Counted from the first letter of the stretch, positions 1 to 6,792 are shown. The stretch: 8,591 nt of DNA from JBBDXA01 sp040902585 (GCA_040902585.1 JBBDXA010000025.1:1-8591), one strand, 5' to 3'. Program-made: numbers and translations. Notes: generated by a model from the letters alone, not told the origin.

Positions 1-1
1 C

Positions 2-217
2 CCCATCATCCACCTGGGTTGGAAAACTCCTTTGTCCACGACAACGCTTGCGCCTTCGCCTTCCTCCACCCAACTCACCGGCCGCACCGACGGCGACCTC
101 ATCGTCATGTTCGACGGCGACGAATCCCTCGTCGGATCCATCGTTGAAGTTGCAATCGAAAAACACGCTCCGCTCGCGCTTTTCGGGCGCCTCGCCGCCA
201 CCCCCGTCCTCGCCTGA
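2..217 (+). CDS. miaB: tRNA methylthiotransferase, C-terminal TRAM domain (5' truncated by the window edge)
   Basis: The open frame runs from the first bases of the window to TGA at 215-217, so only about 71 C-terminal residues are seen. The stretch QLTGRTDGDLIVMFDG, followed by ESLVGSIVEVAI and then LALFGRL, matches the TRAM RNA-binding domain that closes MiaB-type radical-SAM methylthiotransferases (GRT-x-x-D-x-I-V-x-F-x-G, then L-x-G-x-x-V-x-V-x-I, then LFG-x-L). MiaB adds the methylthio group to i6A37 of tRNAs in the cytoplasm. The catalytic radical-SAM and iron-sulfur domains would lie left of the window. RimO and MtaB share a TRAM domain, so the subfamily is a best guess. The residues just before the domain (PLSTTTLAPSPSS) look like the usual variable linker. 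A TTG at 32 could be mistaken for a start but is internal. Confidence 0.7.
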   Translation, partial: PIIHLGWKTPLSTTTLAPSPSSTQLTGRTDGDLIVMFDGDESLVGSIVEVAIEKHAPLALFGRLAATPVLA

Positions 218-406
218 CGCCACCTTTTCCGCTTGCGCCTTCGCGCCGACCGACGAACCACCCCTCATTCCCATTCGTATTTCCTTTCGCCACTACAGCC
301 CCTCCGTCGTCCTGCCGAAAACAAGGGCATATCCCTCGCCTAAACTGATGCGGTTATCAGACTATTTGCAGGCGGGGAACAGGATCGGGAAAAGAAAGGT
401 TCAATC
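218..406 (+). promoter_or_regulatory. Intergenic region and leader of ugd, with ribosome binding site
   Basis: No gene is seen in these 189 bases. GAAAGG at 394-399 lies 7 nt before the ATG at 407 and is a good Shine-Dalgarno match. A small palindrome, CTGAT at 345-349 and ATCAG at 356-360, lies about 50 nt upstream of the start and could be an operator or chance. No convincing -35/-10 pair was found. Confidence 0.4.
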
Positions 407-1792
407 ATGCGAATCACGATGGTCGGCACCGGTTACGTCGGACTCGTCACGGGCACCTGCTTCGCCAACACCGGCAACGATGTCATCTGCCTCGACATCG
501 ATCAGAAAAAGATCGACAAGCTCCACAAGGGCATCAGCCCGATCTACGAGCCGGGCCTGGATGAAATGATCCTCCGCAACGTCAAGGCCGGCCGCCTTCA
601 CTTCACCACCAACAAGACCGAGGCCTACTCCAAGGCGGAGATCATCTTCATCTGCGTCGGCACGCCCAGCGATGAGAACGGTCACGCGGACCTGAAATAC
701 GTCCTCGCCGCGGCCGGCGATATCGGCGATGCCATCGAGAACAACCCCGGCGAAACGGGCGGCGGCGATGAACGCCGCGCCAAAATCATCGTCGTTAAAT
801 CCACCGTGCCCGTCGGCACCAACGCGAAAGTGAAAGCCGAGATCGCCAAACGCACCAAGAAGCCCTTCAAGATGGCCAGCAATCCCGAGTTCCTCAAAGA
901 GGGCGCGGCCATCAACGACTTCAACAAGCCTGATCGTGTCTGCATCGGCTGCGAAGAGAAGGGCACCGGCGACCGCATGCGCGATCTCTACGAGCCCTTC
1001 GTCCGCAACGGCCACCCCATCTTCGTGATGGACATTCCTTCCGCTGAGATGGTCAAGTACGCCGCCAACGCCATGCTGGCGACGAAGATTTCCTTCATCA
1101 ACGAAATCGCCAATCTGTGCGAAGCCTACGGCGCGGATATCGATGAAGTCCGTCGCGGCATGTGCAGCGACAAACGCATCGGCAACCAGTTTCTCTATCC
1201 CGGCCTGGGCTACGGCGGGTCCTGCTTCCCCAAGGATGTGCTGGCCGTCGTTTCCATGGGCGAGAAGAGCGAAGTGCCCACGCAGCTTTTGAAGAGCGTG
1301 CATCAGGTCAACCAGCGCCAGCGGCAGGCGTTCATTGCGAAAATTGACAATCACTTCCGCGGCCTCGCGGAAAACCCGGGTCTCAGCGGCAAGAAAATCG
1401 CCGTGTGGGGCATCGCCTTCAAGCCCGGCACCGATGACGTGCGCGAAGCGCCTTCGATCACCATCATGGAACACCTGCTCGCCAGCGGCGCGAAGGTCAC
1501 GGCCTACGACCCCGTCGCGGAAGAAACCTGCCGGCACTTCCTGGCGGACCGGATCACCTACGCGAAGGAACCGATGCCCGCGCTGGATGGCGCCGATGCG
1601 CTGATCGTCTGCACCGAGTGGGATGAGTTCCGCAATCCTGATTTTGAAGCGATCAAGAGCCGGATGAACTGCCCGGTCGTGTTCGATGGCCGCAACATCT
1701 GGAAGCGCGAGGTGGCCAAGGAATACGGCCTGGTGTACCACAGCATCGGCCGCGAACCGGTGCTGGGCGAGCAGGCGTGTTTGTGGCAGTGA
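407..1792 (+). CDS. ugd: UDP-glucose 6-dehydrogenase
   Basis: This enzyme oxidises UDP-glucose to UDP-glucuronate using two NAD+, supplying precursor for exopolysaccharide, capsule or lipopolysaccharide sugars. The 461 residues are within the family range and full length. The N-terminal Rossmann motif is GTGYVG (7-12). Family catalytic residues are visible: E161 and K164 in NPEFLKEG, K217 and N221 in VKYAANAML, and the nucleophile C273 with D277 in GYGGSCFPKD. The C-terminal UDP-binding domain has GIAFKPGTDDVREAPS at about 335-350. Residues 111-125 (NNPGETGGGDERR region) form a small acidic/glycine insertion before the KSTVPVGT strand. The ATG is supported by GAAAGG 7 nt upstream. It appears monocistronic, with a terminator just downstream. 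The symbol follows the enzyme; tuaD and rkpK are synonyms elsewhere. Confidence 0.96.
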   Translation: MRITMVGTGYVGLVTGTCFANTGNDVICLDIDQKKIDKLHKGISPIYEPGLDEMILRNVKAGRLHFTTNKTEAYSKAEIIFICVGTPSDENGHADLKYVLAAAGDIGDAIENNPGETGGGDERRAKIIVVKSTVPVGTNAKVKAEIAKRTKKPFKMASNPEFLKEGAAINDFNKPDRVCIGCEEKGTGDRMRDLYEPFVRNGHPIFVMDIPSAEMVKYAANAMLATKISFINEIANLCEAYGADIDEVRRGMCSDKRIGNQFLYPGLGYGGSCFPKDVLAVVSMGEKSEVPTQLLKSVHQVNQRQRQAFIAKIDNHFRGLAENPGLSGKKIAVWGIAFKPGTDDVREAPSITIMEHLLASGAKVTAYDPVAEETCRHFLADRITYAKEPMPALDGADALIVCTEWDEFRNPDFEAIKSRMNCPVVFDGRNIWKREVAKEYGLVYHSIGREPVLGEQACLWQ

Positions 1793-1825
1793 CGCCCGTT
1801 CGCTTCAATGTCTATACATGAAGAT

Positions 1826-1858
1826 AGAGGCCTCCGGTGATTCATCGGAGGCCTTTTT
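1826..1858 (+). terminator. Rho-independent terminator of ugd
   Basis: AGGCCTCCG (1828-1836) is perfectly complementary to CGGAGGCCT (1846-1854), with further pairing in the loop side and a T run at 1854-1858. It begins 33 nt after the ugd stop. The stem is symmetric, but the U run favours the + direction. Confidence 0.88.
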
Positions 1859-1966
1859 CATTTCATCCCAGTGAGTCTCCACATGCGCCCCGCGCTCGAT
1901 TGCGGCAGGGCACTTGAGTGATAAGATGCTTCCACCTTACGAACTCACTCGAACCCTGGAGGCAGC

Positions 1967-3925
1967 ATGTTTGTTTCATGGCGCGGCAAAGGCATCTGGG
2001 TGCTGGCGATCCTGCTCGCGAGCGGGGCGCTCATGTGGTTGGTCACCGACGGGCTCGGCGCGAAGATGTCCAGCGCGGTGGCTAACAGCATCGCCCTTAT
2101 TCTCGCGGCGGCAGGCACCGCGGGCTTCACGTTTGCCCTCAAGCAGCAGCGACAGGCGGCGGCGGCGCGCGGGCAGCAGGTGGCGGAAGGGGACGATTTC
2201 TTTTTCATTCCCGTGCAGTACTGGGCACTGATTTTTCTGGTCATCGGTATCGCTCGGCCGTTCTTCCCCGACAAGCAGCCGAAGTCGCCCGAGGAGATCG
2301 CCGCGATACGGGAGAAGAATCTGGCCGACCGCAAGGCAGCTCAGGAGCAGAAGCAGGCGGACACCGTCGCCGATCGCGAAGCAAAGCTGGCGGCGATGAA
2401 CCCGCAGCAGAAGCTGGAGTTCATCGCAAACGAAAAGAACATGCCGGTGAGCGAGTGGAAGTACGAGGGCACCGAGCTCGTCAGCGTTGTGCTGCTGGAT
2501 GTGTTGCCTGAAGTCGCGCAGGTGCCGGGCATTCAAAGCGTCGAGCTGCGTGCCGGCAACCGGCCCAGGAGTCTCGACCTGGAGCCGCTCCGTTCCCTTC
2601 CCAAACTTTGGCATCTGACCGTGGGAAAGAATGTGTGGAACAGCGAAGTCGCCTCGGCAGTTGCCGTCATGGATTCGCTGCGCGAGCTGGTGATTCTGTC
2701 GGCGCTGGTGGATGACAAGACGATGATCACGCTGGCGCACCTGACCGATCTGGAGCTTCTGGAGATCAACGATTCAAGGGTGAACGATACCGGTCTGCAA
2801 GCCTTGGCGGGAATGAAGAATCTCAAATTGCTGAAGGTGGCGAACTCGCGGGTGACCGAGGCGGGCGTGAAGCAGCTTCGCGAGAAGGTGGGCGCGGGGT
2901 TGCGCGTGGAGTGGACCGGCGGCGTGATGGAAGGGCCGATCGAGGTGGCGGCGGTGCCTCCGGTGCCCCTGGTGACGACACCTGTGAAGCCGATCCCGCC
3001 TGAGCGCACGACTGATCCTGCGAACGTGGTGCCGACGCCGACAACTCCTACACCTGCCCCGACGCCCACCCCGACGCCGCGTCCGCCGGTGGTGGTCGTG
3101 CCGCCGATCCCGGTGGCCATTGAATCTCATGCGGATTGGGTGAAACCGCAGTCGGTTTTGGGCAGCGCGGAAAGGGGAAGTCTGCAACTGATCTACAGCA
3201 AAGACCAGAAGGTTGACGGCAAACTCCTCGCCCTGGTGGCGAAGATCGACGGACTTGGCAGGCTCGATCTCACGGAGACTTCGGTTGCCGATGCGGACCT
3301 GGCGCCGCTGGCCTCGACAAGTCTCACGCACCTGGCACTGGACCGCTGTTCGAACATCACCGACGCGGCGTTGCAGCATGTGAGCAAGATCCCGAAGCTG
3401 ACAACGGTTTCACTCAAGGAGACGGCTGTGACTGATCGCGGCCTCCTCGCGCTGCAAAGCGTCAAGGGCCTGGAGTGGGTGCATGTCGATGACACGAAGG
3501 TGACCGCAGCCGGCGCCAAGGCGGCCGAGAAGGCACACGGCTCACTCTCAGTCGTGGGCGCGCCGTTCCCCGAGATCGCCAAGCCGGATTTCCCCGCCAC
3601 TCCATCAGCGGAGTTTCTCAAGGCTGAGACCAAGGCCCGCTCGCTCCTGTTCAGCGTCAAGTCGCAAGCTCTTCGCAGCCGCGACAAATCCTTCCCCGCC
3701 AGCCTCGCCGCGCTGCCCGCCACGACGAAGAAGGAAGACAAGGTCGATCATTGGGGTGATGCTTACCTCTACTTCGGCGCGGGCAAAAAGTACGACGCCT
3801 TCGATCGCACCAAGGTGCTGCTGCTCGCCAGCGGCAAGGCTCACGATGACAAGCGACTCGTCGCCTATACCAACGGCGATGTCGAAACGATCAGTGAGGA
3901 TGAGTTCAAGAAGATGAAGAAGTGA
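1967..3925 (+). CDS. Membrane-anchored leucine-rich-repeat protein with proline-rich linker and pilin-like C-terminal tail
   Basis: The function is unknown. The start ATG has GGAGG at 1958-1962, 4 nt upstream. Of 652 residues, three hydrophobic segments lie near 10-27, 39-58 and 84-99. They are followed by a charged, probably coiled segment (about 106-145). A first leucine-rich-repeat block spans roughly 188-315 (TGLQALAGMKNLKLLKVANS-type repeats). A linker (about 327-385) is rich in TP/PTPT. A second block spans about 405-530 (SLTHLALDRCSNITDAALQ-type), of the RNI-like kind common in planctomycetes. The tail (545-652) has WGDAYLYFGAG, then AHDDKRLVAYTNGDVETISEDEF. This resembles the end of planctomycete DUF1559/pilin-like proteins, where an H-X9-DG motif precedes W-x-S-x-E-E-F. 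The product is probably anchored in the inner membrane with its repeats facing outward, serving protein binding; that is inference. The stop directly abuts the convergent pdhB stop. Confidence 0.85.
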   Translation: MFVSWRGKGIWVLAILLASGALMWLVTDGLGAKMSSAVANSIALILAAAGTAGFTFALKQQRQAAAARGQQVAEGDDFFFIPVQYWALIFLVIGIARPFFPDKQPKSPEEIAAIREKNLADRKAAQEQKQADTVADREAKLAAMNPQQKLEFIANEKNMPVSEWKYEGTELVSVVLLDVLPEVAQVPGIQSVELRAGNRPRSLDLEPLRSLPKLWHLTVGKNVWNSEVASAVAVMDSLRELVILSALVDDKTMITLAHLTDLELLEINDSRVNDTGLQALAGMKNLKLLKVANSRVTEAGVKQLREKVGAGLRVEWTGGVMEGPIEVAAVPPVPLVTTPVKPIPPERTTDPANVVPTPTTPTPAPTPTPTPRPPVVVVPPIPVAIESHADWVKPQSVLGSAERGSLQLIYSKDQKVDGKLLALVAKIDGLGRLDLTETSVADADLAPLASTSLTHLALDRCSNITDAALQHVSKIPKLTTVSLKETAVTDRGLLALQSVKGLEWVHVDDTKVTAAGAKAAEKAHGSLSVVGAPFPEIAKPDFPATPSAEFLKAETKARSLLFSVKSQALRSRDKSFPASLAALPATTKKEDKVDHWGDAYLYFGAGKKYDAFDRTKVLLLASGKAHDDKRLVAYTNGDVETISEDEFKKMKK

Positions 3926-4999
3926 TCAGGCGTTGTAAGTGACCGCGCGCACCGCCTCAATGATCTTGCGCGTGTTGGGCAGCATCTCCTGCTCCAGGGC
4001 CCGCGAGTAGGGGGCGGGCACATCGTCCGAGTTCACGCGGATGATCTTGTTATCGAGGTCATCCATCGCCTGTTCGTAAATCTGCATCGCGATTTCCGAA
4101 GCGATCGAGGCAAACGGCCAGCACTGATCGACCACCACGCAGTAGTTCGTCTTGCGCACCGAGGCGACGATCGTGTCGATATCGAGCGGGCGGTAAGTGC
4201 GCGGATCGATCACTTCGCAGTCGATGCCTTCCTTCTCCAGCTCTTCGGCGGCGGCGAGGGCGAAGTGCATGGGGCGACCGGCGGCGATGATGGTGACATC
4301 GTTGCCGGGCTTGACGATTTCCGCCTTGCCGAAGGGAATGAGAAAGTCGTTGTCATCGCCGTGACCATCGCCGTTGGGCTTGTAGTTCTGCGGCACTTCG
4401 GGAGGCGCCCATTTGCCGCCTTCGAGATAGCGGGAAAAATCTTTGTCGCCGCGGGCGCCGAAGCCGAGCATGCGTTCGGATTCGAGGAAGAAGACGGGGT
4501 CGCTGCCGCGCAGGGCGGTCTTCAAAAGGCCCTTGGCATCGCGCGGGGTGGAGGGAATGGCGAGCTTGAGTCCCGGCACGGTGGCGAACATGGCTTCGAC
4601 GCACCAGGAGTGGGTGGAGCCGAGCTGTCCGCCCGCGCCGTTATTGCCGCGAAAGACCACCGGGCAGCCGAACTGTCCGCCGGACATGTAGAGCATTTTG
4701 GGGGCGTTGTTGATGATCTGGTCCGCGGCGACGAGGCAGAAGGACCAGGACATGAACTCGATGATGGGCTTGAGTCCGTACATGGCTGCGCCGACGCCCA
4801 GGCCCGCGAAGCCTGTCTCGCTGATGGGGGAATCGACGATGCGGCGCGGGCCGAACTCATCGAGCATGCCTTCGGAGACTTTGTAAGCGCCGTTGTACTG
4901 GGCGACTTCCTCGCCCATGAGGAAGATGCGATCGTCGCGGCGCATCTCTTCGCTCATGGCCTGACGGAGGGCTTCACGATATTGGATGGTGCGGGTCAA
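3926..4999 (-). CDS. pdhB: Pyruvate dehydrogenase E1 component, beta subunit
   Basis: With E1 alpha it forms the alpha2-beta2 thiamine-diphosphate E1 that decarboxylates pyruvate and passes the acetyl group to lipoyl-E2. Family features: YREAL and MSEEMRRD near the N-terminus, ISETGFAG with the conserved glutamate at 61, FRGNNGAGGQLGSTHS with histidine 130, and the C-terminal IDPRTYRPLD and DVPAPYS segments. At 357 residues it is longer than most (about 325-330). The surplus is a charged/Gly-Pro loop at about 183-214 before DFLIPFGKAEI. The start is TTG at 4999-4997: no in-frame ATG lies nearby upstream, AAGGA lies 9 nt before it, and the family's N-terminus (TIQYREAL) would be lost if the internal Met15 were used. 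It is the last gene of the operon, 25 nt after the 79-codon gene. A 2-oxoisovalerate E1 beta is the main alternative. Confidence 0.92.
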   Translation of the reverse strand: MTRTIQYREALRQAMSEEMRRDDRIFLMGEEVAQYNGAYKVSEGMLDEFGPRRIVDSPISETGFAGLGVGAAMYGLKPIIEFMSWSFCLVAADQIINNAPKMLYMSGGQFGCPVVFRGNNGAGGQLGSTHSWCVEAMFATVPGLKLAIPSTPRDAKGLLKTALRGSDPVFFLESERMLGFGARGDKDFSRYLEGGKWAPPEVPQNYKPNGDGHGDDNDFLIPFGKAEIVKPGNDVTIIAAGRPMHFALAAAEELEKEGIDCEVIDPRTYRPLDIDTIVASVRKTNYCVVVDQCWPFASIASEIAMQIYEQAMDDLDNKIIRVNSDDVPAPYSRALEQEMLPNTRKIIEAVRAVTYNA

Positions 5000-5008
5000 A
5001 AAAGCAGT

Positions 5009-5013
5009 TCCTT
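5009..5013 (-). promoter_or_regulatory. Ribosome binding site deciding the TTG start of pdhB
   Basis: On the minus strand AAGGA lies 9 nt upstream of TTG (4999-4997). The upstream codons in frame (ACT GCT TTT and earlier) contain no ATG or GTG, which supports TTG as the initiator. Confidence 0.6.
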
Positions 5014-5024
5014 CGATGCAAAGT

Positions 5025-5264
5025 TCAGTCGGAAAAACGAGTGAACAGATCTTTTAGTTTCGACTGGGGATGTATCTCGCCATCACTTTTGAAAACCTCC
5101 ACCTCCACGCTTCCGTCTTCGAGCACATCAATCTCCCAGCGTTCCCCGGGGACTGTCACATCGATGGAAACAGCCCCTTCGCGATCATGCCGGATCACGT
5201 GATGAATCTTCGCCCGCGCCAGGCGGTCGAGCAGGAGGTACAGGCTGTCCGTTTCAGTTTTCAT
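5025..5264 (-). CDS. Small conserved-looking hypothetical protein (79 aa) inside the pdh operon
   Basis: Not recognised as a named family. The 79-residue product is acidic and looks folded: a helical N-terminus (SLYLLLDRLARAKIHHVIRH), then alternating beta-type segments (AVSIDVTVPG, ERWEIDVLEDG, SVEVEVFKSDGEI), and a short C-terminal helix ending FTRFSD. There is no signal peptide or membrane span. It starts with ATG only 6 nt after the stop of the 70-codon gene and has no clear Shine-Dalgarno, so it is probably translated by coupling. The next gene, pdhB, starts 25 nt downstream. The tight pairing with the 70-codon gene suggests that the two products act together, for example as partners or as a toxin-immunity-like pair; this is inference from gene layout only. 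Confidence 0.75.
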   Translation of the reverse strand: MKTETDSLYLLLDRLARAKIHHVIRHDREGAVSIDVTVPGERWEIDVLEDGSVEVEVFKSDGEIHPQSKLKDLFTRFSD

Positions 5265-5270
5265 CTGAAT

Positions 5271-5483
5271 TTACTTGTCGAAGCGCGAGTCCGTGAGCAA
5301 CTTTCGTATTGTTTTGAATCCGGCGCGGGAGGCTTTCGCCGCAGCGTCTACTTCTTCCCACAACATCGGCTCGACTTCGGGCCAACTCGGCGAGCCCGCA
5401 GGAAGCGGTGCATTGCGAATGCTTGCCTTCTTCGTGCGAAGGATTTCAATCACGCGCAACCCGGAATACCTGTGATTGTCCAT
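5271..5483 (-). CDS. Small hypothetical protein (70 aa) inside the pdh operon
   Basis: The product (MDNHRYSGLRVIEILRTKKA, then NAPLPAGSPSW, EVEPMLWEEVDAAAKA, GFKTIRKLLTDSRFDK) is not assigned to a named family. It looks soluble, with a basic N-terminal helix, a Pro/Ser linker, an acidic WEE helix and a basic C-terminal helix. The ATG at 5483-5481 overlaps the stop of the preceding 37-codon frame as TGATG, a classic reinitiation arrangement. A GTG one codon earlier (5486) is possible but less likely. The TAA stop is 6 nt before the 79-codon gene. Translational overlap on one side and close spacing on the other argue that this is a real gene and an obligate part of the operon. Confidence 0.72.
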   Translation of the reverse strand: MDNHRYSGLRVIEILRTKKASIRNAPLPAGSPSWPEVEPMLWEEVDAAAKASRAGFKTIRKLLTDSRFDK

Positions 5484-5596
5484 CACTCAGAAGCCAATAA
5501 GTTCGTCCGCGATTGTCGCCAGAAATACAGGAACAAGCCGGCAAGGATGAATAAACCAACACCCCAGCCGATCGCTTTGGCAATCGGTGCGCTCAT
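5483..5596 (-). CDS. 37-residue single-span membrane protein translationally coupled to pdhA
   Basis: This short frame reads MSAPIAKAIGWGVGLFILAG, then LFLYFWRQSRTNLLASE, and stops at TGA (5485-5483). A hydrophobic stretch (about residues 8-26) is followed by RQSR, so it should be a single membrane helix with the C-terminus probably cytoplasmic. Three features support translation. Its ATG overlaps the pdhA stop as ATGA (5596-5593). AAGGG (5610-5606) lies 9 nt upstream, within the end of pdhA. Its stop overlaps the next start as TGATG. No family is recognised. A small membrane peptide made together with a dehydrogenase subunit might tether or tune the complex, but that is speculation. It is short enough to be missed by usual length cut-offs. 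Confidence 0.68.
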   Translation of the reverse strand: MSAPIAKAIGWGVGLFILAGLFLYFWRQSRTNLLASE

Positions 5597-6693
5597 TCAC
5601 CTTTTCCCTTCAACATCTCCGGCAACTCCCCCTTCTTATACGGCCCGTACGGCTGCGAATACACATCCGTATACAACTCCTCCACCGGCGTGTCAGGCGA
5701 CTCATTCGCAAACTCCACCGCCTCAATCGCCAGCTTCTTGGCCCGCTCATCCAACTCGTCGATCTGCTCCTGTGTCGCCAGGCCTTTGTCGATCAGGTGC
5801 ATGGTCAGCTTCAGGATCGGATCGCGGGCTTCGTCCTTGTGCATCTTTTCGTACGCGCCTTTGTCGCGGTACTTCTGCGGGTCGGACATCGAGTGGCCCT
5901 TGTACCGCTCGGTCTTCACGTTGATAAAGCACGGGCCTTCGCCTTGGTCCTTCAGGCCGAGGGCTTCGCTGGTGGAGCCGCGGGTCTTGTCCACTTCGCG
6001 TTTGAAGCAGTTGTAGACCTCCAGCACATCCATGCCGTTGCACTCGGCGTAGCGCATGCCGTAAGCCGCCGCCTTCACGCGCATGTCATCGGACGCGCTG
6101 GTGCCGCGATGGATGGCCGTGCCCATGGAGTAACCGTTGTTCTCCAAGACAAAAATGATGGGCAGGTTCCAGATGGCGGCCAGGTTCATCGCTTCGTGAA
6201 ACGCGCCTTGATTCAAGGCACCATCGCCGAGGTAGCAGAGGGTGACTTCATCCTTGCCAAGGTACTGCGAAGCGAAGGCGAGTCCGACGCCCATGGGGCA
6301 TTGCCCGCCGACGATCGCGTGCCCGCCGTACATGTGATGTTCTTTATCGAAGAAGTGCATCGACCCGCCCTTGCCCTTGGCGCAGCCGGTGACCTTGCCG
6401 AACATCTCCGCCATGCCGTACTTCGGCTCCATGCCGCGAGCCAACGCGTGCCCGTGATCGCGGTAGGCGGTGATGATCGGATCGGTCGGCTCCAAGGCGG
6501 TGATCGAACCGACAGCCACCGCTTCCTGCCCGATGTAAATGTGACAGAATCCGCCGATCTTCTGCTGCGTGTAACTCTGGGCGGTGCGTTCCTCAAAACG
6601 ACGGATTAAGAGCATCCGGCCCAGCATGTCCAGAAGCTGGTCCTTGCCAAGCGAAGTAGCGGAGCGGGCCGCGGATGGTGTGGCGGTGGTCAT
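5593..6693 (-). CDS. pdhA: Pyruvate dehydrogenase E1 component, alpha subunit
   Basis: E1 alpha binds thiamine diphosphate and carries out the decarboxylation step of the pyruvate dehydrogenase complex. The 366-residue length is normal. The thiamine-diphosphate motif begins GDGALNQGAFHEAMN at 156 and ends ENN at 184-186. Upstream are IYIGQEAVAVG (53-63), AYRDHGHALARG (76-87) and GKGGSMHFFD (107-116). The loop RYKGHSMSDPQKYR (263-276) corresponds to the active-site loop that is phosphorylated in mitochondrial enzymes, so this is the two-subunit alpha/beta type rather than the single-chain AceE type. The ATG has GAAGG at 6704-6700, 6 nt upstream. It is the first gene of the operon and overlaps the next frame by 4 nt. 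Branched-chain 2-oxoacid E1 alpha is a less likely alternative. Confidence 0.94.
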   Translation of the reverse strand: MTTATPSAARSATSLGKDQLLDMLGRMLLIRRFEERTAQSYTQQKIGGFCHIYIGQEAVAVGSITALEPTDPIITAYRDHGHALARGMEPKYGMAEMFGKVTGCAKGKGGSMHFFDKEHHMYGGHAIVGGQCPMGVGLAFASQYLGKDEVTLCYLGDGALNQGAFHEAMNLAAIWNLPIIFVLENNGYSMGTAIHRGTSASDDMRVKAAAYGMRYAECNGMDVLEVYNCFKREVDKTRGSTSEALGLKDQGEGPCFINVKTERYKGHSMSDPQKYRDKGAYEKMHKDEARDPILKLTMHLIDKGLATQEQIDELDERAKKLAIEAVEFANESPDTPVEELYTDVYSQPYGPYKKGELPEMLKGKGE

Positions 6694-6723
6694 GAATCGC
6701 CTTCGTTCGTGGAGTTGAGACTT

Positions 6724-6752
6724 ATTATAGGGTCACTCAGGATGAAGACAGC
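6724..6752 (-). promoter_or_regulatory. Likely promoter of the pdh operon
   Basis: TATAAT, a perfect -10 hexamer, lies on the minus strand at 6729-6724, about 30 nt before the pdhA ATG. Transcription starting near 6717 would leave a short leader carrying GAAGG. The -35 region (around 6752-6747, GCTGTC at 17-nt spacing) is a poor match, so an activator may be needed. Confidence 0.5.
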
Positions 6753-6759
6753 GTGACCC
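6730..6759. repeat. Spaced inverted repeat abutting the pdhA -10 box (candidate operator)
   Basis: GGGTCAC (6730-6736) and GTGACCC (6753-6759) are perfect 7-bp inverted copies, 23 bp apart start to start, about two helical turns. The near arm touches the -10 box and the -35 region falls at the far arm, which is where a dimeric regulator would control the promoter. Chance cannot be excluded. Confidence 0.35.
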
Positions 6760-6760
6760 C

Positions 6761-6783
6761 AAAAAAGCCCCTTCGGCGGAGGG
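6761..6783 (-). terminator. Short hairpin followed by six U on the minus strand
   Basis: On the minus strand CCCTCC (6783-6778), loop GCC and GAAGGG (6774-6769) can pair with one mismatch. After two bases follow six T (6766-6761). This would stop transcripts arriving from the right before they reach the pdhA promoter, or act as an attenuator. The stem is short. Confidence 0.35.
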
Positions 6784-6792
6784 TCAAGGCAG

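Noticed and set aside
401..1741. Long open frame on the minus strand opposite ugd
   Set aside because: It is antisense to a gene with every catalytic motif intact; the encoded protein is low-complexity in Ala, Gly, Val, Asp and His, typical of a high-GC shadow frame.
1900..1927. TTGCGG and TAAGAT with 16-nt spacing before the leucine-rich-repeat gene
   Set aside because: Both hexamers are weak matches, so a promoter here is possible but not supported enough to annotate.
3031..3090. ACGCC/CACC-rich repeated stretch
   Set aside because: It encodes the TP-rich linker of the leucine-rich-repeat protein; it is codon-level low complexity, not a separate repeat element.
4265..5044. Long plus-strand open frame opposite pdhB
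   Set aside because: Antisense to a clear E1 beta gene, with biased composition and no recognisable domain.
5587..6609. 340-codon plus-strand frame opposite pdhA
   Set aside because: Antisense to a full E1 alpha with the thiamine-diphosphate motif; composition is that of a shadow frame.
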